A stretch of 64,000 nucleotides of DNA from Bacteroidota bacterium (GTDB lineage Bacteria > Bacteroidota > Ignavibacteria > UBA10030). Shown here one piece after another: positions 57,393 through 64,000 of this stretch (positions are counted from its first letter, which is position 1; each line of letters begins with the position of its first letter). The notes beneath the pieces were generated by a model. It was not told the origin of the DNA. It did no database searches and saw only the letters and a program-made list of their open reading frames with translations. The translations under genes were made by a program, and so were the position numbers. The stretch is taken from positions 1-64,000 of the forward strand of contig JAOAFT010000001.1 of the NCBI GenBank assembly GCA_026416125.1, read 5' to 3'.

Positions 57393-58669
57393 TGTTGATT
57401 TGTGAGAATATAGTCCCAAAAGTGAGGAAATGAGATATTGACACATTCGGCATTGAGAATTGTAATTCCTGGAATTCGCAATCCAAGTATACCAAAAGCC
57501 ATCGCAATTCTGTGATCATGGTAACTTTCTATGGTAGCAGGTTTTATTTCCCGTGGCGATTCAAAAGCATATCCATCATCGTACTCTTCAACTTCGGCAC
57601 CAAGAGCACGTAAGTTCGAAACAATAGCTCGTATTCGATCGGATTCTTTCTTTCGAAGTTCAGAAGCATCACGGATAGAGCACACACCACCTGTAAAAAG
57701 ACCAGCAATTGTAAGTATTGGGATTTCGTCGATCACTTTTGCAACGAGTTCGCCTGAAATTGTGAGATTCCCGCGGAGCTCGGCTGAATGAATACGAATA
57801 TTTCCTACTTCTTCCCCGTTTTGCATTCGTTTATCTTCAATACTGATATTTGCACCAATTGATTGAAGTATATCGATAACGGCAGTTCGAGTTGGATTTA
57901 AACCAACATTTTCGATGAGTATCTCAGAGTGTTCTACAATTGAAGCAGCGACCATAAGAAACGCAGCTGCTGAGATATCGCCAGGAACAATGTACTGTTG
58001 AGGTTCCACAGGTTTCCCCCCTTCCACCGATACGATCCAATACGAAGACTCCTTTCTAGTTGTGAGACCAAGCATGCGTTCAGTATGATCGCGTGTTAAT
58101 ACACGTTCTAGTACCACTGTTGTTCCTTCAGCGTAAAGTCCTGCGAGGAGTATAGCTGATTTAACCTGAGCGCTCGCTACAGGCATTACGTATTCAATTG
58201 CATGTAGCTCTTTAACGGGTTGTATAGTAAGTGGTGCCGTATCATTTTCGGTCCCCATAATATCAGCGCCCATTTGGCGCAATGGTTCAATAATTCGTTT
58301 CATAGGGCGTCTATTGAGTGATTCATCACCTGCAATTGTTGACGCAAAGGATTGTCCAACAAGAATACCAGATAGTAATCGAATTGTTGTCCCTGAATTG
58401 CCGGCATCTAATAGTGTTTCTGGCTGATGAAAACCTCTTAACCCTTTTCCAATTACTTTCAACTGATTCATTGTACCGTATGTTTCAATGCCAAGCTTTT
58501 CAAGGCAGTTCTTTGTACTAAGAGGATCAGCAGCTCTTGAACAATTAATAATTTCACTTGTGCCTTGAGCGATCGCACTAAGCAAGAGTGCACGATGTGA
58601 AATTGATTTATCCCCAGGAACCTGAAATGTTCCTTTTAAGCCCTTCGAAAGTGGTACAATAATATTCAT
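57389..58669 (-). CDS. aroA: 3-phosphoshikimate 1-carboxyvinyltransferase (EPSP synthase)
   Basis: 426 residues, normal length. Shikimate pathway. Seen: VPGDKSISHRALLLSAIA near 17, LDAGNSGTTIRLLSG near 87, GDESLNRRPMKRIIEPLRQMGA near 113, SAQVKSAILLAGLYA near 168, ELRKKESDRI near 335, and YHDHRIAMAF near 383. Ends four bases inside bshC on the other strand; it lies seven bases after pnp and is probably read with it. Confidence 0.96.
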   Translation of the reverse strand: MNIIVPLSKGLKGTFQVPGDKSISHRALLLSAIAQGTSEIINCSRAADPLSTKNCLEKLGIETYGTMNQLKVIGKGLRGFHQPETLLDAGNSGTTIRLLSGILVGQSFASTIAGDESLNRRPMKRIIEPLRQMGADIMGTENDTAPLTIQPVKELHAIEYVMPVASAQVKSAILLAGLYAEGTTVVLERVLTRDHTERMLGLTTRKESSYWIVSVEGGKPVEPQQYIVPGDISAAAFLMVAASIVEHSEILIENVGLNPTRTAVIDILQSIGANISIEDKRMQNGEEVGNIRIHSAELRGNLTISGELVAKVIDEIPILTIAGLFTGGVCSIRDASELRKKESDRIRAIVSNLRALGAEVEEYDDGYAFESPREIKPATIESYHDHRIAMAFGILGLRIPGITILNAECVNISFPHFWDYILTNQH

Positions 58670-58676
58670 TGATTAA

Positions 58677-60890
58677 TTAATGGCGTTTTGTTGAGTGTTG
58701 TGTTTTATGCTGTTGGACTTTTTTATGTTGACCTTGTTGTTGCTTTTGTACCGGACCTGTTGCTCTTCGTTTTTCTTGGGATCGCCGAATTTCTTCAGCA
58801 GCATTTTCACCTCCGGGGAGTAATGCCTTCCGACTTAGACTTAATTTCCCATCCTCATCTATATGCATAAGTTTCACTTCAATGATATCACCGACTTTAA
58901 GGAAATCTTCAACTTTGTCAATTCTGTTTACATCAAGTTGTGAAATGTGTACCAATCCTTCTTTCCCTGGTAGTATTTCAACAAATGCCCCGAAATCAGT
59001 AACTTTTTTCACTGTAGCTTTATATGTTTTACCAACTTCTGGACTTTCTGTCATTCGTTGAATATAACTCAATGCTTTATCAGATGATTCTTTTTCAACT
59101 GCAGCAATTGTCACAGTACCATCGTCTTCAATGTTAATTTCAGCACCACTGTCTTTTACAATTTGCCGAATTGTTTTTCCTCCTGGACCAATGAGTGCAC
59201 CAATCATATCAACAGGTATTTTCACTGTCTGAAGGCGTGGTGCATACGGTGAAATTTCTGGACGCGGCTTATCAATAGTCTGTGCCATAATGTCGAGAAT
59301 TCTAAAGCGCCCTTCTCTCGCTTGAGCTAATGCGTGCTCAAGTATCTCAAAGGAAATGCCTTTGATTTTTATATCCATTTGAAATGCTGTTATACCTACT
59401 TTCGTACCAGCAACTTTAAAATCCATATCACCTAAATGATCTTCATTACCAAGAATATCACTGAGGATTACAACGTGATCACCTTCTTTCACTAAGCCCA
59501 TTGCTATGCCAGCCACTGGTCGCTTCATTGGAACGCCAGCATCAAAAAGTGCTAATGTCCCTGCACAGACTGTTGCCATTGATGATGAGCCATTCGACTC
59601 CAAAATGTCTGATACTACACGAATTGTGTAGGGGAATTCTGATTCATCTGGGATTAATGCTTTGAGTGCACGTTCTGCAAGGTTTCCATGTCCAATTTCA
59701 CGACGACCGGGCGATCCAATTTTACCAATCTCACCAACACTGAACGGTGGGAAGTTGTAATGGAGCATGAACCGTTTTGTTGTTTCAGGTAATAACCCAT
59801 CGAGGACTTGCTCATCCATTTTAGTTCCAAGTGTTACGGTGGTTAAGCTTTGTGTTTCACCACGAGTAAAAAGTGCTGACCCATGTGTTCTTGGAAGTAA
59901 ACCAATTTCGCATGTAATTGGACGAATATCCGAATAACCTCTTCCGTCGAGCCGTTTTCCTTCATTGAGGATTGTTGACCGCATTGCCTCACGTTCAAGG
60001 TCATGAAATATTTCTTGAATGCGAATCGCTTGGTCAGGGTACTTTTCTGCCAATGCTTGTTGGACCTGTTCGCACAGCGCAGATGTTGTTTTTGAACGCT
60101 GTTCTTTTGTCATGACAGTACGAGCCATGTCTCTTAATTGGGATTCTGCTAAATTTTTGACTGCATCAATAAGCCCATCAGGAAGTACTGGTTGTTGGAT
60201 CGTGCGTTTTGGTTTCGTAATATTTGCCGCAAATTCAAGTTGTGCTTCACAAAGTACTTTAATTGCGTCGTGACCGAATCGTAGTGCCTGAAGCATATCA
60301 TTTTCGGAGATCTCTTTTGCCTCACCCTCAACCATAACAATTGAGTCAATTGTGCCAGCTACTGTAATATCCATGTCACTTTTTTCAAGTTCAGAAAAGG
60401 TTGGGTTGACAATGAATTTACCATCAATACGTCCAACACGGACTTCGGCAATTGGGCCATCGAATGGTATATCAGAAATCATGAGTGCCGCTGAAGCTGC
60501 ACAAGCTCCAAGAACATCAGCATCATGTTCCTTGTCTGAAGAATAAACAGTAACAAGTATTTGGGTTTCATTTTTATACTCTTTGGGAAACATTGGTCGT
60601 ATTGGTCGATCAATGAGACGAGAAGAGAGAATTTCTTTCTCTGTAGGCTTCCCCTCGCGCTTAAAAAAACCGCCGGGTATTTTCCCTGCAGCCCCCATTT
60701 TCTCACGATATTCTACTTGCAGGGGGAAAAAATCTTGTCCTTCCACAGGTTTCTCAGCACTCACAACGGTTGCTAGCACCATCGTATCAGCATAACGCAC
60801 CATGACTGCCCCGTCAGCTTGTTTAGCAAAACGACCTGTTTCGAAGGTAAAAGTCTTTCCGCCAAGAAGAACTTCTTTCACTACTGTCAT
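58677..60890 (-). CDS. pnp: polynucleotide phosphorylase
   Basis: 737 residues from ATG 60890 (AAGGAAG eight bases before); a GTG three codons upstream is too close to that site. Degrades RNA with phosphate. Two RNase PH domains (first MVRYADTMVLATVVS near 30, second RTHGSALFTRGETQSLTTVTLG near 380), KH domain VPVDMIGALIGPGGKTIRQIV near 560, S1 domain KVTDFGAFVEILPGKEGLVHISQL near 630, then a basic Gln/Lys/His-rich tail. Follows rpsO as in many bacteria, 32 bases apart. Confidence 0.97.
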   Translation of the reverse strand: MTVVKEVLLGGKTFTFETGRFAKQADGAVMVRYADTMVLATVVSAEKPVEGQDFFPLQVEYREKMGAAGKIPGGFFKREGKPTEKEILSSRLIDRPIRPMFPKEYKNETQILVTVYSSDKEHDADVLGACAASAALMISDIPFDGPIAEVRVGRIDGKFIVNPTFSELEKSDMDITVAGTIDSIVMVEGEAKEISENDMLQALRFGHDAIKVLCEAQLEFAANITKPKRTIQQPVLPDGLIDAVKNLAESQLRDMARTVMTKEQRSKTTSALCEQVQQALAEKYPDQAIRIQEIFHDLEREAMRSTILNEGKRLDGRGYSDIRPITCEIGLLPRTHGSALFTRGETQSLTTVTLGTKMDEQVLDGLLPETTKRFMLHYNFPPFSVGEIGKIGSPGRREIGHGNLAERALKALIPDESEFPYTIRVVSDILESNGSSSMATVCAGTLALFDAGVPMKRPVAGIAMGLVKEGDHVVILSDILGNEDHLGDMDFKVAGTKVGITAFQMDIKIKGISFEILEHALAQAREGRFRILDIMAQTIDKPRPEISPYAPRLQTVKIPVDMIGALIGPGGKTIRQIVKDSGAEINIEDDGTVTIAAVEKESSDKALSYIQRMTESPEVGKTYKATVKKVTDFGAFVEILPGKEGLVHISQLDVNRIDKVEDFLKVGDIIEVKLMHIDEDGKLSLSRKALLPGGENAAEEIRRSQEKRRATGPVQKQQQGQHKKVQQHKTQHSTKRH

Positions 60891-60922
60891 AGTTATCACT
60901 TCCTTACAAATTAGAATGAGTT

Positions 60923-61192
60923 TTATTTACGAATGTCGAGTTCCTCAAGTATTTTTCGATACCGGTTAATATCTTTTTCCATAAGATAGTTGAGTAATCG
61001 GCGACGTTTTCCTACAAGTTTTAAAAGACCCAATCGTGAATGATGGTCTTTTTTATTTTGCTCAAGATGTTCTGATAATGAATTAATATGTGCTGTCAAT
61101 ATTGCGATTTGCACTTCTGTTGATCCACAATCGTTTGGATTTTTACCGTATTTTCGAATGATTTCCTGTTTCTGTTCTTTTGTAAGTGCCAT
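60923..61192 (-). CDS. rpsO: 30S ribosomal protein S15
   Basis: 89 residues, exact family length. Binds the central domain of 16S rRNA. The conserved core [20 protein letters not shown] followed by [19 protein letters not shown] is complete. An AAAGGAG site lies five bases before the ATG. The order ribF-rpsO-pnp is kept here with a 21-base gap upstream, too short for an extended leader. Confidence 0.98.
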   Translation of the reverse strand: MALTKEQKQEIIRKYGKNPNDCGSTEVQIAILTAHINSLSEHLEQNKKDHHSRLGLLKLVGKRRRLLNYLMEKDINRYRKILEELDIRK

Positions 61193-61213
61193 AGTTACTC
61201 CTTTGTGAATAAA

Positions 61214-62152
61214 TTATTTATCACGGAATTGTTGAATTATTGAATAACCAATTTCTTTATCCTTATTCATTTGCTCAATAAGTTGTTCTATAGAATCAAA
61301 TTTTTGTTCATCACGTAAACGGTGTAATAATTCGATTTTGAGTTCTTTTCCATAAATTGTTTCTGAAAAATCATAAATATATGTTTCGATATGAAGTGTA
61401 CCATTCGTTGAGAATGTTGGCCGATAACCAATGCTTGTTAAACCGTAACTGTGTTGTTTCTCGAGAGTAACTCTGGATACATAAATTCCAGTATGAGGTA
61501 TTAACTTAGCAGATGGTACACGAATATTCGCAGTGGGATACCCTAACATTCTACCACGCTTGTCGCCTTCAACAACAGTACCAGTTAGGAAGTATGGATA
61601 TCCAAGCATTTCGTTAGCAGCCCAAATATCGCTCTCAATGAGCGCCTTCCGAATTCTCGTACTACTGATAGGTTGTCCATTGAAGCGTATTGGGTCAACT
61701 GTCATGACTTCAAATCCAAATTCTTTTCCAATAGTACAAAGTTCAGAAACTGAACCTTGCCGATCTTTTCCAAACCTGTGATTATATCCTTCGATAACGG
61801 CTGCAACACCAATTCGTTTGACGATATACTCACTGTAAAAATCGTGATATTTAATTTGTGAAAATTCCTTATTGAATTGTACGACAAGTACAGTTTCAAC
61901 ACCTACCTTTTCAAAAAGCAAAAGTTTTTCATTGAGAGTTGTCAACACTTGCATTGGAGATACTTGGTTGACAACGAATTGTGGATGTGGTTCAAATGTT
62001 ATAACAAGATGTCGTAACACATGATCCTGTGCATAGCTTAAGAGCGATTGAAGTATCGCCTGGTGTGCCCGATGAACACCATCGAATGTACCTATTGATA
62101 GAACCGTCGATTTGTTATATGGTATATCCTCAAACGAATAGAATACGTTCAT
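61214..62152 (-). CDS. ribF: bifunctional riboflavin kinase/FMN adenylyltransferase
   Basis: 312 residues. Makes FMN then FAD from riboflavin. N-terminal adenylyltransferase: SIGTFDGVHRAHQAIL near 21 (HxGH-like), EGYNHRFGKDRQGSV near 120 and ISSTRIRKAL near 162. C-terminal kinase: GTVVEGDKRGRMLGYPTANI near 190 and LHIETYIYDF near 260. Start overlaps the truB stop by four bases. Confidence 0.95.
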   Translation of the reverse strand: MNVFYSFEDIPYNKSTVLSIGTFDGVHRAHQAILQSLLSYAQDHVLRHLVITFEPHPQFVVNQVSPMQVLTTLNEKLLLFEKVGVETVLVVQFNKEFSQIKYHDFYSEYIVKRIGVAAVIEGYNHRFGKDRQGSVSELCTIGKEFGFEVMTVDPIRFNGQPISSTRIRKALIESDIWAANEMLGYPYFLTGTVVEGDKRGRMLGYPTANIRVPSAKLIPHTGIYVSRVTLEKQHSYGLTSIGYRPTFSTNGTLHIETYIYDFSETIYGKELKIELLHRLRDEQKFDSIEQLIEQMNKDKEIGYSIIQQFRDK

Positions 62153-62841
62153 GAGACCACTCCTTGGTTTGATACCTTTGTTGTAAGTTCATCGATAGTA
62201 AATGCATTGTCTACAGTGAACGTTCCTATTCTCGTACGACGGAGGGAATAAAGAATTGCACCACACCCTACCGCGTTTCCAAAATCGTTGATCAACGATC
62301 GTATGTACGTTCCTTTTGAGCAGAGCACACGGAAATGAACGAATGGCATTTGAATCCCTGTTATTTCGAATTCATGAATCGTTATAGTACGTTCTTTTCG
62401 AGGTATTTCTTTTCCACGACGTGCATATTTATAGAGAGGTTTCCCTTTTATTTTGATTGCGCTGTACATTGGAGGTATTTGCTTGAGTTGCCCTTTAAAA
62501 CGTTGTAATGTTTCTATGAGTAGCTGTGGTGTAACAGACCTGTAATCTGAGTATTCAATGACCGCTGTTTCTGTATCATAACTTGGTGTTCGTTTACCAA
62601 GTTCCATTGTACCAATATACTCTTTGTCAAGATTCATGTATTGGTGTATTTCTTTAGTCTTTGTGCCGACGCATATAACAAGTAAACCAGTTGCTTTGGG
62701 ATCTAATGTCCCAGCATGACCAATCTTTTTTTCTTTGTATATTGACCGAATTTTCCGTATAACATCGAACGATGACCAATCGATAGGTTTATCGATTAAG
62801 AGGATAAATCCTGGTTTATTATTGTCACTCAGAGTTTTCAT
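62149..62841 (-). CDS. truB: tRNA pseudouridine(55) synthase
   Basis: 230 residues from ATG 62841 (17-base overlap with rbfA). The reading frame continues to 62934 but those codons lie in rbfA and have no family match. Catalytic aspartate in KIGHAGTLDPKATGLLVICVG near 40-60, then QIPPMYSAIKIKGKPLYKYARRG near 115 and RVLCSKGTYIRSLINDFG near 165. The C-terminal PUA-type domain is short or absent, so the protein is smaller than E. coli TruB (314 aa). Confidence 0.94.
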   Translation of the reverse strand: MKTLSDNNKPGFILLIDKPIDWSSFDVIRKIRSIYKEKKIGHAGTLDPKATGLLVICVGTKTKEIHQYMNLDKEYIGTMELGKRTPSYDTETAVIEYSDYRSVTPQLLIETLQRFKGQLKQIPPMYSAIKIKGKPLYKYARRGKEIPRKERTITIHEFEITGIQMPFVHFRVLCSKGTYIRSLINDFGNAVGCGAILYSLRRTRIGTFTVDNAFTIDELTTKVSNQGVVS

Positions 62842-63205
62842 CCGTAGTATGAGGAGCCTCAGTTCGTTCAGAGTTGATTTTCTTAAACAAGAGTTCAAGT
62901 CGTTGTGCTCGTTCAATACTCTCATCGAGGACAAACGTCAACGCTGGTACAAAGCGTAAATGCAGTACTTTCCCTAAAGCAAAACGGATAGCGGGTTTTT
63001 GCTCTTCGAGCATGAGCATTGATTTCTTTTTTTGAGCTTCATCGCCATACACGCTAACGTATATTTTTGCATTCCGTAAATCAGAACTCATTCGAACTTC
63101 TGTTACCGTCATGAGGCCATATTCTTCCATCAAAAAATTTCGTTCAAAAAACATACCGACTTCTTCTTTTATAAAGGAAGCTACTTTTTCAGCACGAACT
63201 GACAT
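62825..63205 (-). CDS. rbfA: ribosome-binding factor A
   Basis: 126 residues from ATG 63205, six bases after GAGTGAG; another in-frame ATG at 63211 overlaps that site. Single KH domain that helps mature the 16S rRNA 5' end: SVRAEKVASFIKEEVGMFFE, then VTEVRMSSDLRNAKIYVSVYG near 35 and LRFVPALTFVLDESIERAQRLELL near 85. The acidic tail is not conserved. Placed between infB and truB as usual. Confidence 0.95.
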   Translation of the reverse strand: MSVRAEKVASFIKEEVGMFFERNFLMEEYGLMTVTEVRMSSDLRNAKIYVSVYGDEAQKKKSMLMLEEQKPAIRFALGKVLHLRFVPALTFVLDESIERAQRLELLFKKINSERTEAPHTTDENSE

Positions 63206-63212
63206 ATACATC

Positions 63213-64000
63213 TCACTCTAATGTTCGTTTTACTTCAACAAGTTTGTATGCTTCAATAATATCACCAACTTTGATATCGTTATAATTGTCAAGCATAATG
63301 CCGCACTCAAATCCTTGCTCTACTTCTCGTACATCGTCCTTAAAGCGTTTCAATGAAGCAAGCGTGCCGTTGTAAATTTCTATTCCATCGCGTATTAAAC
63401 GTACTTTATTATTCCGCGCAATTTTTCCATCTTTGACGTAACAACCAGCTACCGTACCGACTTTCGATATTCTAAATATTTCACGAACTTCCACTGTCGC
63501 AAGAATCTCTTCAGTGATTTTCGGTTTTAACATCCCTTCTAACGCACTTTTAACATCGTTTATCGCATCATAAATTATGTTATAGAGTCGAATATCAACG
63601 TTCTCTGCTTGTGCAAGTTGTCGTGCTTTAAGATGTGGCCGAACGTGAAAACCTATAATAATTGCATTCGATGCTAACGCTAGAAGTACGTCGGATTCAG
63701 AAATTCCACCAACTCCTTTGTGAATAACACGCACGGCTACTTCTTTTGTAGAAAGTTTCATAAGCGAATCTGCTATAGCTTCAGCAGAACCATCAACATC
63801 AGCTTTTACAATGATGGGAAGATCACGAACTTCTCCTTCTTTAATTTGTTTCGATATCTCATCAAGTGTGAGACGCCGTGCCTGACGAAAATCTTGTTCA
63901 CGTTTGAGCTGTTGCCGTTTCATACTTATTTCTCGAGCTTCACGTTCATCTGCGAGGACTATAAGCTCATCACCAGCTTGAGGTATGCCATCAAATCCAA
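63213..64000 (-). CDS. infB: translation initiation factor IF-2, 3' part
   Basis: The frame is open to the window edge, so only the last 262 residues are seen. They cover the end of domain II (GIPQAGDELIVLADEREARE), domain III (PIIVKADVDGSAEAIADSLM; GVGGISESDVLLALASNAIIIGFHVRP) and the initiator-tRNA binding domain IV (VREIFRISKVGTVAGCYV; FECGIMLDNYNDIKVGDIIEAY). The GTPase domain lies outside the window. First of the run infB-rbfA-truB-ribF-rpsO-pnp-aroA within this window. Confidence 0.97.
   Translation of the reverse strand, partial: GFDGIPQAGDELIVLADEREAREISMKRQQLKREQDFRQARRLTLDEISKQIKEGEVRDLPIIVKADVDGSAEAIADSLMKLSTKEVAVRVIHKGVGGISESDVLLALASNAIIIGFHVRPHLKARQLAQAENVDIRLYNIIYDAINDVKSALEGMLKPKITEEILATVEVREIFRISKVGTVAGCYVKDGKIARNNKVRLIRDGIEIYNGTLASLKRFKDDVREVEQGFECGIMLDNYNDIKVGDIIEAYKLVEVKRTLE

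Noticed and set aside
62842-62934. N-terminal extension of TruB
   Set aside because: The codons lie wholly in rbfA in another frame and lack family similarity; the usual TruB start begins near ATG 62841.
1-64000. tRNA genes, CRISPR arrays, insertion sequences or prophage genes
   Set aside because: No T-arm motif outside the tmRNA, no spaced direct repeats, no transposase or integrase motif was seen on reading both strands.

Overview
The window is a gene-dense stretch of a low-GC (by eye about 38-40 %) Gram-negative chromosome. It looks like a member of the Bacteroidota/Chlorobiota (FCB) group, probably near Ignavibacteria or Kapabacteria. Supports are a tmRNA tag ending in YAMAA as in Chlorobi, PorV/PorQ-like outer-membrane proteins beside a secreted propeller with a FlgD-like C-terminus, BshC (bacillithiol synthesis), a SecA with a large insertion, an [12 protein letters not shown]-type aminotransferase, and the order infB-rbfA-truB-ribF-rpsO-pnp. 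The lineage is inferred from gene content, not from a phylogeny. I see no tRNA, rRNA, CRISPR array, insertion sequence or prophage. The only stretch over 300 bases without a protein gene (about 34.88-35.35 kb) holds the tmRNA.

Layout: 1-2.3 kb (+) has the 3' part of a family-2 glycosyltransferase and an outer-membrane barrel protein. 2.35-6.25 kb (-) is a compact operon dacB, membrane protein, prmA, ppx. 6.3-18.4 kb (+) carries secA, era, an EamA transporter, uvrC, then an LPS-type assembly block (MsbA-like ABC exporter, two GT9 heptosyltransferase-like enzymes, an O-antigen ligase-like protein). 18.4-23.6 kb (-) is a translationally coupled export module: lipoprotein, propeller protein, two PorV/PorQ-like proteins, GT2. 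An M50 intramembrane protease follows at 23.7-24.7 kb (-).

24.8-34.9 kb (+) runs PASTA protein, rpe, Lrp/AsnC regulator, crotonase, apt, two orphan genes, yqeY, cvpA, mutS2, purL. 34.9-45.9 kb (-) has ssrA, a rhomboid protease, an HD protein, nth, an orphan, polX, dus, comM, an aminotransferase, an M16 peptidase and udk. 46.0-52.5 kb (+) is an overlapping six-gene glycan cluster: three membrane GT2 enzymes, an AglD/UPF0104-type membrane protein, a NodB deacetylase and a membrane-anchored PHP hydrolase. 52.6-57.4 kb (+) is nucleoside salvage (cdd, tdk, nupC, purine nucleoside phosphorylase) plus bshC. 57.4-64 kb (-) has aroA, pnp, rpsO, ribF, truB, rbfA and the 3' part of infB.

Most of the window is housekeeping. 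The least ordinary parts are the 46-52.5 kb glycan cluster, the 18.4-23.6 kb export module, the terminator-like hairpin just before the M16 peptidase, and a few small orphan genes. I did not find a clearly new defence or mobile system.
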